In this document: positions 1 through 6,229 of the stretch, piece after piece | Numbering within the stretch: position 1 is the first letter of the stretch | How the letters are laid out: each line of letters opens with the position of its first letter | From: Microcaldota archaeon | GTDB lineage: Archaea; Micrarchaeota; Micrarchaeia; Anstonellales; Anstonellaceae | NCBI GenBank assembly: GCA_023248665.1 | Contig: JAHFEC010000038.1 | Coordinates: 1-9,706 of the forward strand | Reading direction: 5' to 3' | DNA: 9,706 nucleotides | The notes under the pieces: generated by a model | Databases searched by the model: none | Told to the model about the DNA's origin: nothing | Seen by the model: the letters and a program-made list of their open reading frames with translations, nothing else | Position numbers and translations under genes: made by a program

Positions 1-319
1 TCTGGGCCTCGCTGGCGATCTTCTGCGCGATGACCACGGAATCCACGCTCTGGATGATGTCGAATAATTGGACCGCTTCTTTTGCCTTGTTGCCCTGAAG
101 ATGGCCCACCATGTGGAAAGTCAGGCCCGGGTGCGCCGCTTTGAGCGCCGGGATCTTGTCGGCCGCCTCCTGCACTTTGCTCTCGCCAATCTCTTTTACG
201 CCGGCGCCGATCGCCTCTTCAATCTCGCCTAAGCGCCGCTCCTTGGTGACGGCGACGAGGCGCACGCCAAGCGGGAGGGAGGAAAGGATGGCTTTGGCGC
301 GGGTGCTGATGCTTGACAT
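1..319 (-). CDS. YggS/PLPBP-family pyridoxal phosphate homeostasis protein (partial; C-terminus outside window)
   Basis: The ATG at 317-319 opens a frame that stays open to the window edge: 106 residues, roughly the N-terminal half of a family usually 210-240 long. Members are cytosolic, single-domain alanine-racemase-like barrels that bind PLP and buffer vitamin B6 and amino-acid metabolism without known catalysis. Visible landmarks are LVAVTK at residues 21-26, where Lys26 should be the PLP Schiff-base lysine; AGVKEIGESKVQEAADK around 39-55, matching the family's GENxVQEaxxK motif; and FHMVGHLQGNKAK around 69-80, matching WHfIGhLQxNK. The usual Asn of the GEN motif is Ser here. The gene follows vapC on the same strand after 62 nt, so co-transcription is possible. 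A TATATTA-like stretch lies only a few bases before the ATG, and no Shine-Dalgarno is seen. The family call is confident; the ligand role is inferred from the family. Confidence 0.88.
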   Translation of the reverse strand, partial: MSSISTRAKAILSSLPLGVRLVAVTKERRLGEIEEAIGAGVKEIGESKVQEAADKIPALKAAHPGLTFHMVGHLQGNKAKEAVQLFDIIQSVDSVVIAQKIASEAQ

Positions 320-381
320 GGTATAATATGCGCATAAGAGGGTAAAAAGCCGATGTGTTGGTTTTGGGCATGATATAGGGG

Positions 382-777
382 TTATTTGGGCTCCTGCCGC
401 TGAATGGACGGGATGCGCTCGAAACCCTTGTCAAAACTGCAGATGGTCCCGATTCCGTTCGCCTTCATTACGGCAGCATGGTAGGCGTCGGTGGCATCGA
501 GGCCGGCCTGCACGAATGCGCCGACATGCTCCAAATCAAGGTTGTTCACCGGCATAACCTCGAGATGGGGCGTTTTTCGGATGGTGGAGAAGACCCGCAC
601 CCCTTTCTCCGGGCCGTCGTGAACCGAGAAGAAATACAATACTTCGTTGAGGACCAGGACGCTGGTGCATGCTTTCATTTCTCCCCAGGATATTCGCTGG
701 AGCAGGCGCTTGGAAACCTCGTGTTTGGACCCGTGGGAGTCGTAAGCGTGGATGAAGACATTGGCATCAAGGAACAC
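382..777 (-). CDS. vapC: VapC-like PIN-domain ribonuclease toxin
   Basis: PIN-domain endoribonuclease, the presumed toxin of a type II toxin-antitoxin pair that cleaves RNA using Mg2+. With the GTG start at 777 it has 131 residues, the usual VapC size. The four acidic positions are present: Asp4 in FLDANVFIHA, Glu45 in VLNEVLYF, Asp97 in LDATDAYHAAVM and Asp116 in SFDKGFE, so the active site looks intact. The frame is open further upstream to a GTG at 840, but that extension encodes a basic stretch that only shadows the vapB reading frame. The GTG at 777 puts the PIN motif at the N-terminus, overlaps the vapB stop by 11 nt and is preceded by G-rich GGGGTGGGG, which supports translational coupling. 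The RNA target cannot be told from sequence. A stand-alone PIN RNase is the alternative, but the antitoxin upstream makes VapC much more likely. Confidence 0.85.
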   Translation of the reverse strand: MFLDANVFIHAYDSHGSKHEVSKRLLQRISWGEMKACTSVLVLNEVLYFFSVHDGPEKGVRVFSTIRKTPHLEVMPVNNLDLEHVGAFVQAGLDATDAYHAAVMKANGIGTICSFDKGFERIPSIQRQEPK

Positions 778-1015
778 GGCCCCACCCCGCCAGCATCTTC
801 TTCTTGGCGATTTCGATGCGCTTTTCGGTCTCTTGGTCACTATGCGCGGGGTGCGAGGTCAGCCGTTCGAACTCCTCGAAATAGTCGTCGGCCGGCTCGA
901 GGATGATTTTGCGCGCCTCCACCCGCGCATTCAGCTGCGTGCCGGGAACGAGGTGGAGCATGTCGCGGATGTATTTGGGAATGACGATTTGGCCCTTGTC
1001 GTAGACTTCGACCAT
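767..1015 (-). CDS. vapB: VapB-like AbrB/SpoVT-type antitoxin
   Basis: An 82-residue protein with a swapped-hairpin AbrB DNA-binding domain at about 1-45 (MVEVYDKGQIVIPKYIRDML, then GTQLNARVEARKIILEP), the typical K/RGQI-x-IPK signature. The acidic and basic helical tail (46-82) would wrap around and neutralise the PIN toxin. I chose the ATG at 1015 because the AbrB motif starts there; a TTG at 1027 would add four residues. The stop overlaps the vapC start, an arrangement typical of antitoxin-toxin operons. Repeats just upstream (1028-1071) make autorepression by VapB or VapBC likely. A non-TA AbrB regulator is the alternative, but the overlapping PIN gene argues against it. Confidence 0.85.
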   Translation of the reverse strand: MVEVYDKGQIVIPKYIRDMLHLVPGTQLNARVEARKIILEPADDYFEEFERLTSHPAHSDQETEKRIEIAKKKMLAGWGRVP

Positions 1016-1027
1016 AGGATACACCAA

Positions 1028-1071
1028 TAGTTATACTGATGGTAGGAATTAATATAACTAGAGGTAGGAAT
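1028..1071 (-). promoter_or_regulatory. vapBC promoter with candidate autoregulatory operator
   Basis: A perfect 8-bp inverted repeat, TAGTTATA at 1028-1035 and TATAACTA at 1053-1060, has a 17-nt spacer. A 9-bp direct repeat, GGTAGGAAT at 1041-1049 and 1063-1071, has a period of 22 nt, about two helical turns. On the minus strand TTATATTAA (1049-1057) reads as an archaeal box A about 38 nt before the vapB ATG, implying transcription start near 1027. The right inverted-repeat arm overlaps this box A, so a bound dimer would block TBP. The repeats are seen directly; VapB binding is inferred. Confidence 0.5.
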
Positions 1072-1206
1072 AATGGATGGAAGTATTATAATACATGGAT
1101 AGATGTCCTCAACGATCCCAGTATAAGCCGGCAGGACAGGGATGATGTCCGGCAGTTCTTTGAAAAATACGGTTTTATCGATGAGAACAAGGAAGGCAAG
1201 AAGTAA
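1039..1206 (+). CDS. Possible small ORF, 55 residues, unknown function
   Basis: The ATG at 1039 opens a 55-codon frame ending at TAA 1204-1206. The predicted peptide is hydrophilic and protein-like: an aromatic cluster WKYYNTWIDVLNDP (about residues 14-27), a charged helix-like part with SRQDRDDVRQFFEKYGF, and a Lys/Glu tail. No family is recognised. The start lies inside the vapBC promoter on the opposite strand, there is no Shine-Dalgarno, and the nearest TATA-like sequence is too close to serve as a box A. The first ten codons overlap the operator repeats and read poorly as protein. It could be a real small gene, the tail of a decayed gene whose 5' part was replaced, or chance. An in-frame TAG at 1015-1017 limits any extension upstream. 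It converges with the winged-helix gene, leaving 18 nt between stops. Confidence 0.35.
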   Translation: MVGINITRGRNNGWKYYNTWIDVLNDPSISRQDRDDVRQFFEKYGFIDENKEGKK

Positions 1207-1224
1207 GAGGAACCTTCCAAAGAC

Positions 1225-1692
1225 TCAATACATGTGCTCAAGCGTCTGCAATGCTTTCTTCGTCTTCTCGAGCGCATTCTTCGCATTGGTCAGGTAGACG
1301 TATTCGAGCGCCTCGCCCAAGTCGGTTTTCTCGGCCATGGGCGGCAGGCTGAAGCGGTAGCGCCCCGCCTTGCGTTCCAGAAGCCCCTTCTCCTTGAGCT
1401 GGTGCAGATGGTAGCGCACGGCTTTTATCTGCGCCGGCTGGCCGGCTGGCCGAAGGGAATTTATTTTTTCCATAAGCTGGTTTACGTCTATTTCTTCCCC
1501 CGAAAAATGCGCGCCGAACAGGGCTTCGAGGATGTCGAGGATGAGGGTGCGCGATTCGTTCGGGGAGATGAGGCCGAGGGAAAGGGCGAGATAGCGCACG
1601 AGCCCCCGTCGTGTCAGTTTCACTTCGCTCAAGAGCTGCATGTCGCGCACGATATGCTCCTGGCGGATGAGGGAGGCTTCGGGAAGGGACAT
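1225..1692 (-). CDS. Winged-helix DNA-binding protein, putative transcription regulator
   Basis: 155 residues from the ATG at 1692. Residues 1-48 are helical (SLPEASLIRQEHIVRDMQLL, then a basic LTRRGLVRYLALSLGLISP). Residues about 49-117 look like a winged helix: RTLILDILEALF as the first helix, an ArsR-like recognition-helix region IKAVRYHLHQLKEKGLLER (89-107) and a wing KAGRYRFSL. The C-terminal helix (about 120-155) is Lys/Glu-rich and may dimerise. It lies downstream of the helicase gene on the same strand. Start choice: the frame runs on to a GTG at 1749 and further through the helicase's 3' end, but an AT-rich box A candidate at 1716-1729 about 31 nt before the ATG favours 1692. CCAAAA-CTC-TTTTGG, a small hairpin or palindrome at 1698-1712, sits just before the ATG and could be an operator. 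The regulated target is unknown. The DNA-binding fold is fairly sure; the function is not. Confidence 0.7.
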   Translation of the reverse strand: MSLPEASLIRQEHIVRDMQLLSEVKLTRRGLVRYLALSLGLISPNESRTLILDILEALFGAHFSGEEIDVNQLMEKINSLRPAGQPAQIKAVRYHLHQLKEKGLLERKAGRYRFSLPPMAEKTDLGEALEYVYLTNAKNALEKTKKALQTLEHMY

Positions 1693-1697
1693 AGAGA

Positions 1698-1729
1698 CCA
1701 AAAGAGTTTTGGCCCGTTTATTTTTAAGC
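1698..1729 (-). promoter_or_regulatory. Candidate internal promoter and palindrome before the winged-helix gene
   Basis: On the minus strand GCTTAAAAATAAAC (1716-1729) resembles an archaeal box A, centred about 31 nt before the ATG at 1692. Next to the ATG is a 6-bp inverted repeat, CCAAAA and TTTTGG with a 3-nt spacer (1698-1712), placed where a repressor could bind. The A/T content stands out from the GC-rich surroundings. The regulator could act on its own promoter; this is inference. Confidence 0.4.
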
Positions 1730-1771
1730 TGATGCGCGAATGCCCGCACCCGCCTCGCTACTATCCCATCA

Positions 1772-3340
1772 TCAATTCTGCCTTCCTGAATAATTCCCGC
1801 CGCGCGTGCCCACGTGCTGGGAAGCCGGTTTGCGGGCCCGCTCGCGGATGTTGCGCAGGGTCTGGTGCGAGACCGTCGAGCGGCCGGCGCGAGATAAGGG
1901 CCCATCAGGGCCCTGTGTCGAGCGGCCGGCGCGAGATAAGGGCCCATCAGGGCCCTGTGTCGAGCGGCCGGCGCGAGATAAGGGCCCATCAGGGCCCTGT
2001 GTCGAGCGCCCACGCCCGCCCTCGCGCGGGCCATAGCCGCCGCGCGGATGCGAACTATAACCCGAATGGGAGCCAGAGCGCGGGCGGTCGCCATAGCCGC
2101 CGCGCGAATGGGCGCCATCACGGCCGCTGCCGGAGTGGCCGCCCTCGCCTTCGGCACGGGAATGGGAATCGCGGGGTGGATAGGACATGTCCGGCACGAT
2201 ATCGATCTTCTCGATCGGAAAGCCGGTCACCTTGTGCAATTCGTTTATCCATTGCATCTGGTCCTCGAACACGAAGGACACCGCCATGCCGTCCTGGCCG
2301 ATGCGGCCCGTGCGGCCGATGCGGTGCACATAGGTCAGAGGCTCCTCGGGCAAGTCGTAATTGAACACGTGCGAGACGTCGAACACGTCCAGGCCCCGCG
2401 AGGCCAGGTCGGTGGCCACGAGAATCCGCAGGTGCCCCTCGCGGAAGCGCTTCATGGCGACGTCGCGGGCGCGCTGACTCATGTCGCCGTGCAGCGAATC
2501 CACCTCGAATCCCCGATCGCGCAGGATGCCGGACAGCTTGTCGGCCGAGCGCTTGGTGCGCACGAACACGACCGCCAGCTTGGGGTCAAGCGAGCGGAGG
2601 GCGCCGATGAGGTAGCCCAGGCGCATGCGCGCGTCGGTGAGCACGTAGGTCTGGCGGATCTTGTCCACGGTCAGCTTGTCCTCCGAGACCTTGATCATCT
2701 GGGGCACCTTCATGTACTCGTAGGCGACGTTCTGCACCTCGCGCGGCATGGTGGCCGAGAAGAGCGAAGTCTGCCGGTCGGAAGGCGTGCGGCCCAATAT
2801 CTCGACCACGTCGTCGATGAAGCCCATGTCCAGCATCCGGTCGGCCTCGTCCAGGACCGCCACGCCCACGCCGGAGAGGTCGAGCGTGTCGCGCGAGAGG
2901 TGGTCGAGCACGCGGCCCGGCGTGCCCACGAGGATGTCCACCGGGCGGCCGAAGGAGCGGATCTGCCGCTCGATGCTCTCGCCGCCGTAGGCGCAGACCA
3001 CGTGGATTTGGGCGAACTGGCCCATCTCCTGAAGCGCGCCAGCCACCTGCACCGCCAACTCGCGCGTCGGCGTCAGGATGAGCCCGTAGGGCCGGGCGGT
3101 GCCGGGCACGAATTTGCCCGCCTGCCCTTCCGGCGTGGAGCGATGATGGAGGATGTGCTCGATCATGGGCAGGCCGAATGCGGCCGTCTTGCCGGTGCCG
3201 GTCTGCGCCTGGCCGATGATGTCCTCGCCCTGCATCAGAAGCGGAATGGCCTGCTCCTGGATCGGCGTGGCCTCGGTAAAGCCCATCTGGACGAGGGCCT
3301 GCAGCACGGGGGCACTAAAGCCCATTTGTTCGAATTTCAT
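1772..3340 (-). CDS. DEAD-box ATP-dependent RNA helicase with RG-rich repeat tail
   Basis: 522 residues with all superfamily 2 motifs. Domain 1 (about 1-210): Q-motif Phe and TPIQ at 25-28, Walker A AQTGTGKT (45-52), PTRELA (91-96), TPGR (140-143), DEAD (164-167), SAT (195-197). Domain 2 (about 225-370): FVRTK, DLASRGLD (311-318), HRIGRTGR (339-346). It should unwind RNA duplexes with ATP in the cytosol, in ribosome assembly, decay or cold adaptation; which one cannot be read here. Residues from about 386 form a disordered tail with RGGYG elements, three identical 14-residue repeats (GRSTQGPDGPLSRA, 444-485) and a basic end. Start: an ATG at 3346 is also in frame, but AAGGTGA ends directly at it, giving no spacing, while it stands 6 nt before the ATG at 3340; hence 3340. 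The gene is divergent from pyrG, and the winged-helix gene follows. Confidence 0.95.
   Translation of the reverse strand: MKFEQMGFSAPVLQALVQMGFTEATPIQEQAIPLLMQGEDIIGQAQTGTGKTAAFGLPMIEHILHHRSTPEGQAGKFVPGTARPYGLILTPTRELAVQVAGALQEMGQFAQIHVVCAYGGESIERQIRSFGRPVDILVGTPGRVLDHLSRDTLDLSGVGVAVLDEADRMLDMGFIDDVVEILGRTPSDRQTSLFSATMPREVQNVAYEYMKVPQMIKVSEDKLTVDKIRQTYVLTDARMRLGYLIGALRSLDPKLAVVFVRTKRSADKLSGILRDRGFEVDSLHGDMSQRARDVAMKRFREGHLRILVATDLASRGLDVFDVSHVFNYDLPEEPLTYVHRIGRTGRIGQDGMAVSFVFEDQMQWINELHKVTGFPIEKIDIVPDMSYPPRDSHSRAEGEGGHSGSGRDGAHSRGGYGDRPRSGSHSGYSSHPRGGYGPREGGRGRSTQGPDGPLSRAGRSTQGPDGPLSRAGRSTQGPDGPLSRAGRSTVSHQTLRNIRERARKPASQHVGTRGGNYSGRQN
1875..2007 (-). repeat. Three perfect 42-bp tandem repeats in the helicase tail, each with a hairpin
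   Basis: Copies at 1875-1916, 1917-1958 and 1959-2000 are identical base for base, with a partial fourth start at 2001-2007. The unit is 42 bp, so copy changes keep frame; it encodes GRSTQGPDGPLSRA. Each unit holds AGGGCCC-ATCA-GGGCCCT, a 7-bp stem with a 4-nt loop, plus a GCGGCCGGCGC stretch. Zero divergence, even at third positions, suggests recent expansion or ongoing homogenisation. Assembly collapse or expansion is possible here. Confidence 0.95.
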
Positions 3341-3403
3341 CTTCATTCACCTTGTTGAACTGGCCCTCGGGATTTGCATCTTGCGGGGGCGCGTTTGTCT
3401 TAC

Positions 3404-3419
3404 CTTTCCAAATGGAAAG
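3404..3419. repeat. Perfect inverted repeat in the helicase/pyrG spacer
   Basis: CTTTCCA (3404-3410) and TGGAAAG (3413-3419) form a 7-bp inverted repeat with a 2-nt centre, about 64 nt before the helicase start. Its compact near-palindrome form fits a dimeric regulator site better than an RNA hairpin. No binding protein is known. Confidence 0.4.
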
Positions 3420-3473
3420 CAGTCACGCCCACTTAATGAAAAAGAGTTCTTTTCGAGAAAGCAAGCGTATCGC

Positions 3474-3495
3474 GCCCGGGAAAGCGTTCCCGGGC
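3474..3495. other. Strong hairpin in the divergent spacer (helicase 5' leader or small RNA)
   Basis: GCCCGGGAA (3474-3482), loop AGCG, TTCCCGGGC (3487-3495): a perfect 9-bp stem with a 4-nt loop. It lies in the roughly 280-nt spacer between the divergent helicase and pyrG. Flanking it is a weaker TGCCG...CGGCA pair (about 3502-3534) and two AGGGTAGA direct repeats (about 3507-3540). The hairpin could belong to a long structured 5' leader of the helicase, to a small RNA or to a terminator. I see no supported ORF in the spacer: the frames across it are low-complexity and lack motifs. Confidence 0.45.
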
Positions 3496-3590
3496 CAAAC
3501 TGCCGAAGGGTAGATAACGCAATATGCACGGCAGGGTAGAAAAAGCTATCGCCCCGCGATGGCGGCGGTTTTTCCTCAAAGGAATATGGA

Positions 3591-3600
3591 TATTTAAACT
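3591..3600 (+). promoter_or_regulatory. Archaeal box A promoter of pyrG (leaderless-type spacing)
   Basis: TATTTAAACT at 3591-3600 matches the archaeal box A consensus. The TTTAAA centre is about 24-25 nt before the pyrG ATG at 3620, so transcription would start at or next to the start codon. Consistent with that, only a weak purine run and no convincing Shine-Dalgarno precedes the ATG. Confidence 0.6.
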
Positions 3601-3619
3601 TTAGAGCGGAAGATGAGCC

Positions 3620-5290
3620 ATGCCGGAAAAAACCCCCAGATACATCGTTGTATTAGGCTCGCTCATGTCGGGCCTGGGCAAGGGCATCGTCACCGCATCG
3701 GTGGGGCGCATCCTGCAATCCAAGGGCTATTCGGTCTCGCCCATCAAGTTCGACGGCTACCTCAACGTGGACTGCGGCACCATGAACCCCCTTCGCCACG
3801 GCGAGGTGTTCGTGCTGGACGACGGCACCGAATGCGACATGGACTTCGGCACCTACGAGCGCTTCCTCAACCACTCTATTTCAGGCATGAACTCCATCAC
3901 AGGGGGCAAACTCTTTAGCAAGGTCATCCAGAAGGAGCGCGCGGGCGGCTATCTGGGCCGCGACGTGCAGATCGTGCCGCACCTCACCAACGAGATCAAG
4001 GACTGGATCCGCAACGTCGGCAAGGACAGCGGATCGGATTTCGTGCTGGTGGAGGTGGGGGGCACGGTGGGCGACCTCGAGAATTCCTATTTCATAGAAG
4101 CGATGAGGCAGATGGCGCGAGAGGAGGGCGAGCGCGTGCTCTTCGTGCAGCTCACGTACATCACGGCCCTCTCGCCGGGCGAGCTCAAGACCAAGCCCAC
4201 GCAGCATGCCAACAAGCTCATCACATCCATGGGCATCCAGCCCAGGATCATCATCTGCCGGGGGGACGAGCCGCTGGACAAGGAGGCGCGCGAGAAGATA
4301 TCGCTTTTTTGCAACGTCGCGCCCGAGGACGTGTTCGACGACCCGAAACTGGAGACCATCTACGAGCTGCCGTTGGTGCTGGAGAAGCAGAAATTCTCGT
4401 CCCGGCTGCTGGGCCATTTCGGCCTCAAGGCATCGGACGAAGACCTCAAGGGCTGGTCGGCGATGGTATCCAAAATCAAGGACCCCAAGAACGAGATCAA
4501 CGTCGCCATCTCCGGCAAATACACGGCCGTCAAGGACGCGTACGTGTCGGTCAAGGAGGCGCTGGTGCACGCGGCCGCGGCCAACAATACGCGCGTGCAC
4601 ATCGAATGGGTGGACACCGAGCGGCTCGAGAAGGAGGAAGGCCTGCGGGCGGCCGAGCTGCTGGGAAAATACGACGGCATCATCGTGCCCGGAGGCTTCG
4701 GCTCGCGCGGAGTGGAGGGCAAGATCATGGCCATCCGCCACTGCCGGGAGCATCAGGTCCCATACTTAGGCTTGTGCCTCGGGATGCAGCTCATGATCGT
4801 GGAATACGCGCGAGACGTGGCCAAGCTCGAGGGCGCGAATTCGACGGAGATGGACGAGAAGACGCCTTATCCGGTCATCCATATCATGCCCGAGCAGCTT
4901 AAAGTAAAGGACAAGGGCGCCACCATGCGGCTGGGCGCGTGGGAGTGCGTGCTGGCCAAGGGAAGCAAAGCCTATGCCGCGTATGGCACGGAGAAGATCG
5001 CGGAACGCCACCGGCACCGCTACGAGGTCAACAACGAACTGGTGCCCAAATTGGAAGAGGCCGGCCTGGTGTTCTCGGGACGTTCTCCGGACGGGCGCAT
5101 CGTGGAGATGTGCGAATGGAAGGAGGGCTGGGGCATGGCCACGCAGGGGCACCCCGAATTGAAGAGCCGCCTCGAGGCGCCCGCGCCGCTGTTCGCCGGA
5201 TTCGTCAAGGCTTGCTTGAAGGGGCAGAAGGAGCAGGAGAAGGCGGAAGCGGAAAAAGGAAGTAAGAGATTGGAAGCAGACGTTTTTTGA
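3620..5290 (+). CDS. pyrG: CTP synthase (glutamine-hydrolysing)
   Basis: Makes CTP from UTP, ATP and glutamine: the last step of de novo pyrimidine nucleotide synthesis, in the cytosol, active as a tetramer. 556 residues, close to the usual 530-550. The synthase domain (about 1-275) has the P-loop-like GLGKGI (18-23, Lys21), DGYLNVDCGTMNP, HGEVFVLDDG (60-69), the metal-binding acidic residues Asp73 or Asp75 in ECDMDFG and Glu145 in VEVGGTVGD, and the nucleotide-binding KTKPTQH (190-196). The class I glutamine amidotransferase domain (about 293-533) has PGGFGSRG, the nucleophile Cys386 in LGLCLGMQ, and His511 and Glu513 in GHPE, so the triad is complete. The last 25 residues are a Lys/Glu tail. 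The ATG at 3620 starts at the conserved N-terminus; an out-of-frame ATG at 3613 overlaps upstream. The T6 run at 5283-5288 ends the gene and may aid termination. It is divergent from the helicase. Confidence 0.98.
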   Translation: MPEKTPRYIVVLGSLMSGLGKGIVTASVGRILQSKGYSVSPIKFDGYLNVDCGTMNPLRHGEVFVLDDGTECDMDFGTYERFLNHSISGMNSITGGKLFSKVIQKERAGGYLGRDVQIVPHLTNEIKDWIRNVGKDSGSDFVLVEVGGTVGDLENSYFIEAMRQMAREEGERVLFVQLTYITALSPGELKTKPTQHANKLITSMGIQPRIIICRGDEPLDKEAREKISLFCNVAPEDVFDDPKLETIYELPLVLEKQKFSSRLLGHFGLKASDEDLKGWSAMVSKIKDPKNEINVAISGKYTAVKDAYVSVKEALVHAAAANNTRVHIEWVDTERLEKEEGLRAAELLGKYDGIIVPGGFGSRGVEGKIMAIRHCREHQVPYLGLCLGMQLMIVEYARDVAKLEGANSTEMDEKTPYPVIHIMPEQLKVKDKGATMRLGAWECVLAKGSKAYAAYGTEKIAERHRHRYEVNNELVPKLEEAGLVFSGRSPDGRIVEMCEWKEGWGMATQGHPELKSRLEAPAPLFAGFVKACLKGQKEQEKAEAEKGSKRLEADVF

Positions 5291-5320
5291 CGGGCCGCGC
5301 AGATCCCAAAGACGCGTGGA

Positions 5321-5339
5321 ACTGCGGGCAACCGCAAGT
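5321..5339 (+). other. GCAA-tetraloop hairpin downstream of pyrG
   Basis: TGCGG (5323-5327), loop GCAA, CCGCA (5332-5336), with two further pairs across a one-base bulge. GCAA is a GNRA tetraloop, so the RNA hairpin should be stable. It stands in the 115-nt gap between pyrG and the next gene. Roles may include 3'-end stabilisation or termination; no ORF is supported in the gap. Confidence 0.35.
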
Positions 5340-5347
5340 GGGGTCTG

Positions 5348-5400
5348 ATTTAAAAACAATCGCCCCGTCAATTTTAATGACCAGTAAAAAGTTCGGGGTG
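5348..5400 (+). promoter_or_regulatory. Promoter and ribosome binding site of the first membrane-module gene
   Basis: Two box-A-like stretches are present: ATTTAAAAAC (5348-5357) and TTTTAA (5372-5377). The first would leave a leader of about 30 nt that includes GGGGTG (5395-5400), five nt before the ATG at 5406, a usable Shine-Dalgarno. The second would give an almost leaderless start. Either way a promoter separate from pyrG seems likely. Confidence 0.45.
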
Positions 5401-5405
5401 GATGG

Positions 5406-6194
5406 ATGCCGAGGCAAGAGCTGCATACCAGTGCGCTCAGGAAAAAGAGAACCCGCAGCCTGCGCTTGGGAACGGCCAGCCGAAAAAAGACAAGCGCCAT
5501 CGTGCGGTTCGGCACCCCCAAGATTGAACCCATTTACGACGACACGCTCGCGCCTTCGGAAATGACGCCAAAACAGCCGTCGGCCGCGAAAGCGAATGCC
5601 GCCGAAAAAATCCAGAAGACCCGGAGCGAAGAGGTCCGGAGCGTCGAACGGAGCGAAGAGGCGCGGCGTGCATACGGGAGCCGCGAAAACGCCCCCCAAA
5701 ACAGACATGACTCGGGCGGGCCGTCGCCGACCGTCTTCGAACGCCTGACGAAAACCGAGCGATTCGCCAGCCCAGAGGCGATCGCGAAGGAGCAGCAGAG
5801 GGCTGGCATCGTCCAATCCCAGATCCAGCTCGCGCCCCCGCCGCATGAGCTCCAGACGGCCGAGGCGCGCAAGAAGAAACGCGCGGACGGCGTCCTCGAG
5901 GGGTTCGCGCGCAGCATGCGCCTGTTCGTGCAAAGGCTCATCGCCCTGCTCAAGCCGCAGGCGAGGATGACCGTCAAGGGCCGGGCGGCGCTCGCGCAAT
6001 TGATGCAGCTCTACCATCTCCTCTTGGCCCAGAGCGGCGACGGCATGGACTTGGTGGAGCTCAAGTTCGCGTTCGGACAGGCATATTTTGACGTCATGCA
6101 GGCGGCCAAGAGAAACCGCGTGCGCAAAGAGCGCGCGGACGACGAGGACTACAGCGACCATTTCGTGCGGTTCTTGCGGGAATTGGATGCGTAA
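5406..6194 (+). CDS. Unrecognised basic, partly disordered soluble protein of the membrane module
   Basis: 262 residues; no family recognised. N-terminal 1-35 is strongly basic (RKKRTRSLRLGTASRKK), followed by a conserved-looking TSAIVRFGTPKIEPIYDD (29-46). Residues about 50-150 are low-complexity, charged and Pro-rich, probably disordered, with a 13-bp direct repeat (5622-5634 and 5649-5661) encoding RSEE twice. Residues about 150-262 are helical: RMTVKGRAALAQLMQLYHLLLAQ, MDLVELKFAFGQAYFDVMQAAK and an acidic end DDEDYSDHFVRFLRELDA. There is no signal peptide or membrane segment, so it is probably cytosolic. It is the first of four plus-strand genes, the rest being membrane proteins; it could be a cytoplasmic accessory or scaffold, which is inference from position only. 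The ATG at 5402 in another frame gives only 41 codons and was not chosen. Confidence 0.75.
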   Translation: MPRQELHTSALRKKRTRSLRLGTASRKKTSAIVRFGTPKIEPIYDDTLAPSEMTPKQPSAAKANAAEKIQKTRSEEVRSVERSEEARRAYGSRENAPQNRHDSGGPSPTVFERLTKTERFASPEAIAKEQQRAGIVQSQIQLAPPPHELQTAEARKKKRADGVLEGFARSMRLFVQRLIALLKPQARMTVKGRAALAQLMQLYHLLLAQSGDGMDLVELKFAFGQAYFDVMQAAKRNRVRKERADDEDYSDHFVRFLRELDA

Positions 6195-6213
6195 GAAAGA
6201 AAGGACGCACCGA

Positions 6214-6229
6214 TGACGGCGGGCCGTCA
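6214..6229 (+). other. Short hairpin in the gap before the 4-TM gene
   Basis: TGACGGC (6214-6220), GG, GCCGTCA (6223-6229): a perfect 7-bp inverted repeat with a 2-nt centre, 20 nt after the stop at 6194. It could be a 3'-end structure or a dimer binding site just upstream of the next box A. The evidence is sequence symmetry only. Confidence 0.3.

Noticed and set aside
1772..2157. Long N-terminal extension of the winged-helix frame, with Ala/Arg repeats (ARHRALMGPYLAPA x3)
   Set aside because: It is the helicase 3' end read in another frame; the 42-bp repeat has no stop in this frame. The winged-helix domain starts only after the helicase stop.
2048..3358. 436-codon plus-strand open frame opposite the helicase
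   Set aside because: It is antisense to a helicase with every motif intact, and its His/Ala/Arg-rich product looks like the complement of GC-biased codons, with no domain.
3881..4753. 290-codon minus-strand frame inside pyrG
   Set aside because: Antisense shadow of a complete CTP synthase; no motif or promoter.
5281..5290. Intrinsic terminator at the pyrG 3' end
   Set aside because: The T6 run overlaps the last codons, and no stem directly precedes it. It may help archaeal termination, but I cannot call it as a separate terminator.
5402..5527. 41-codon ORF (MDAEARAAYQ...) overlapping the start of the 5406 gene
   Set aside because: Its composition is acceptable, but it stops before the motif-like FGTPKIEPIYDD segment of the other frame, and the G-rich ribosome site is better spaced for 5406.
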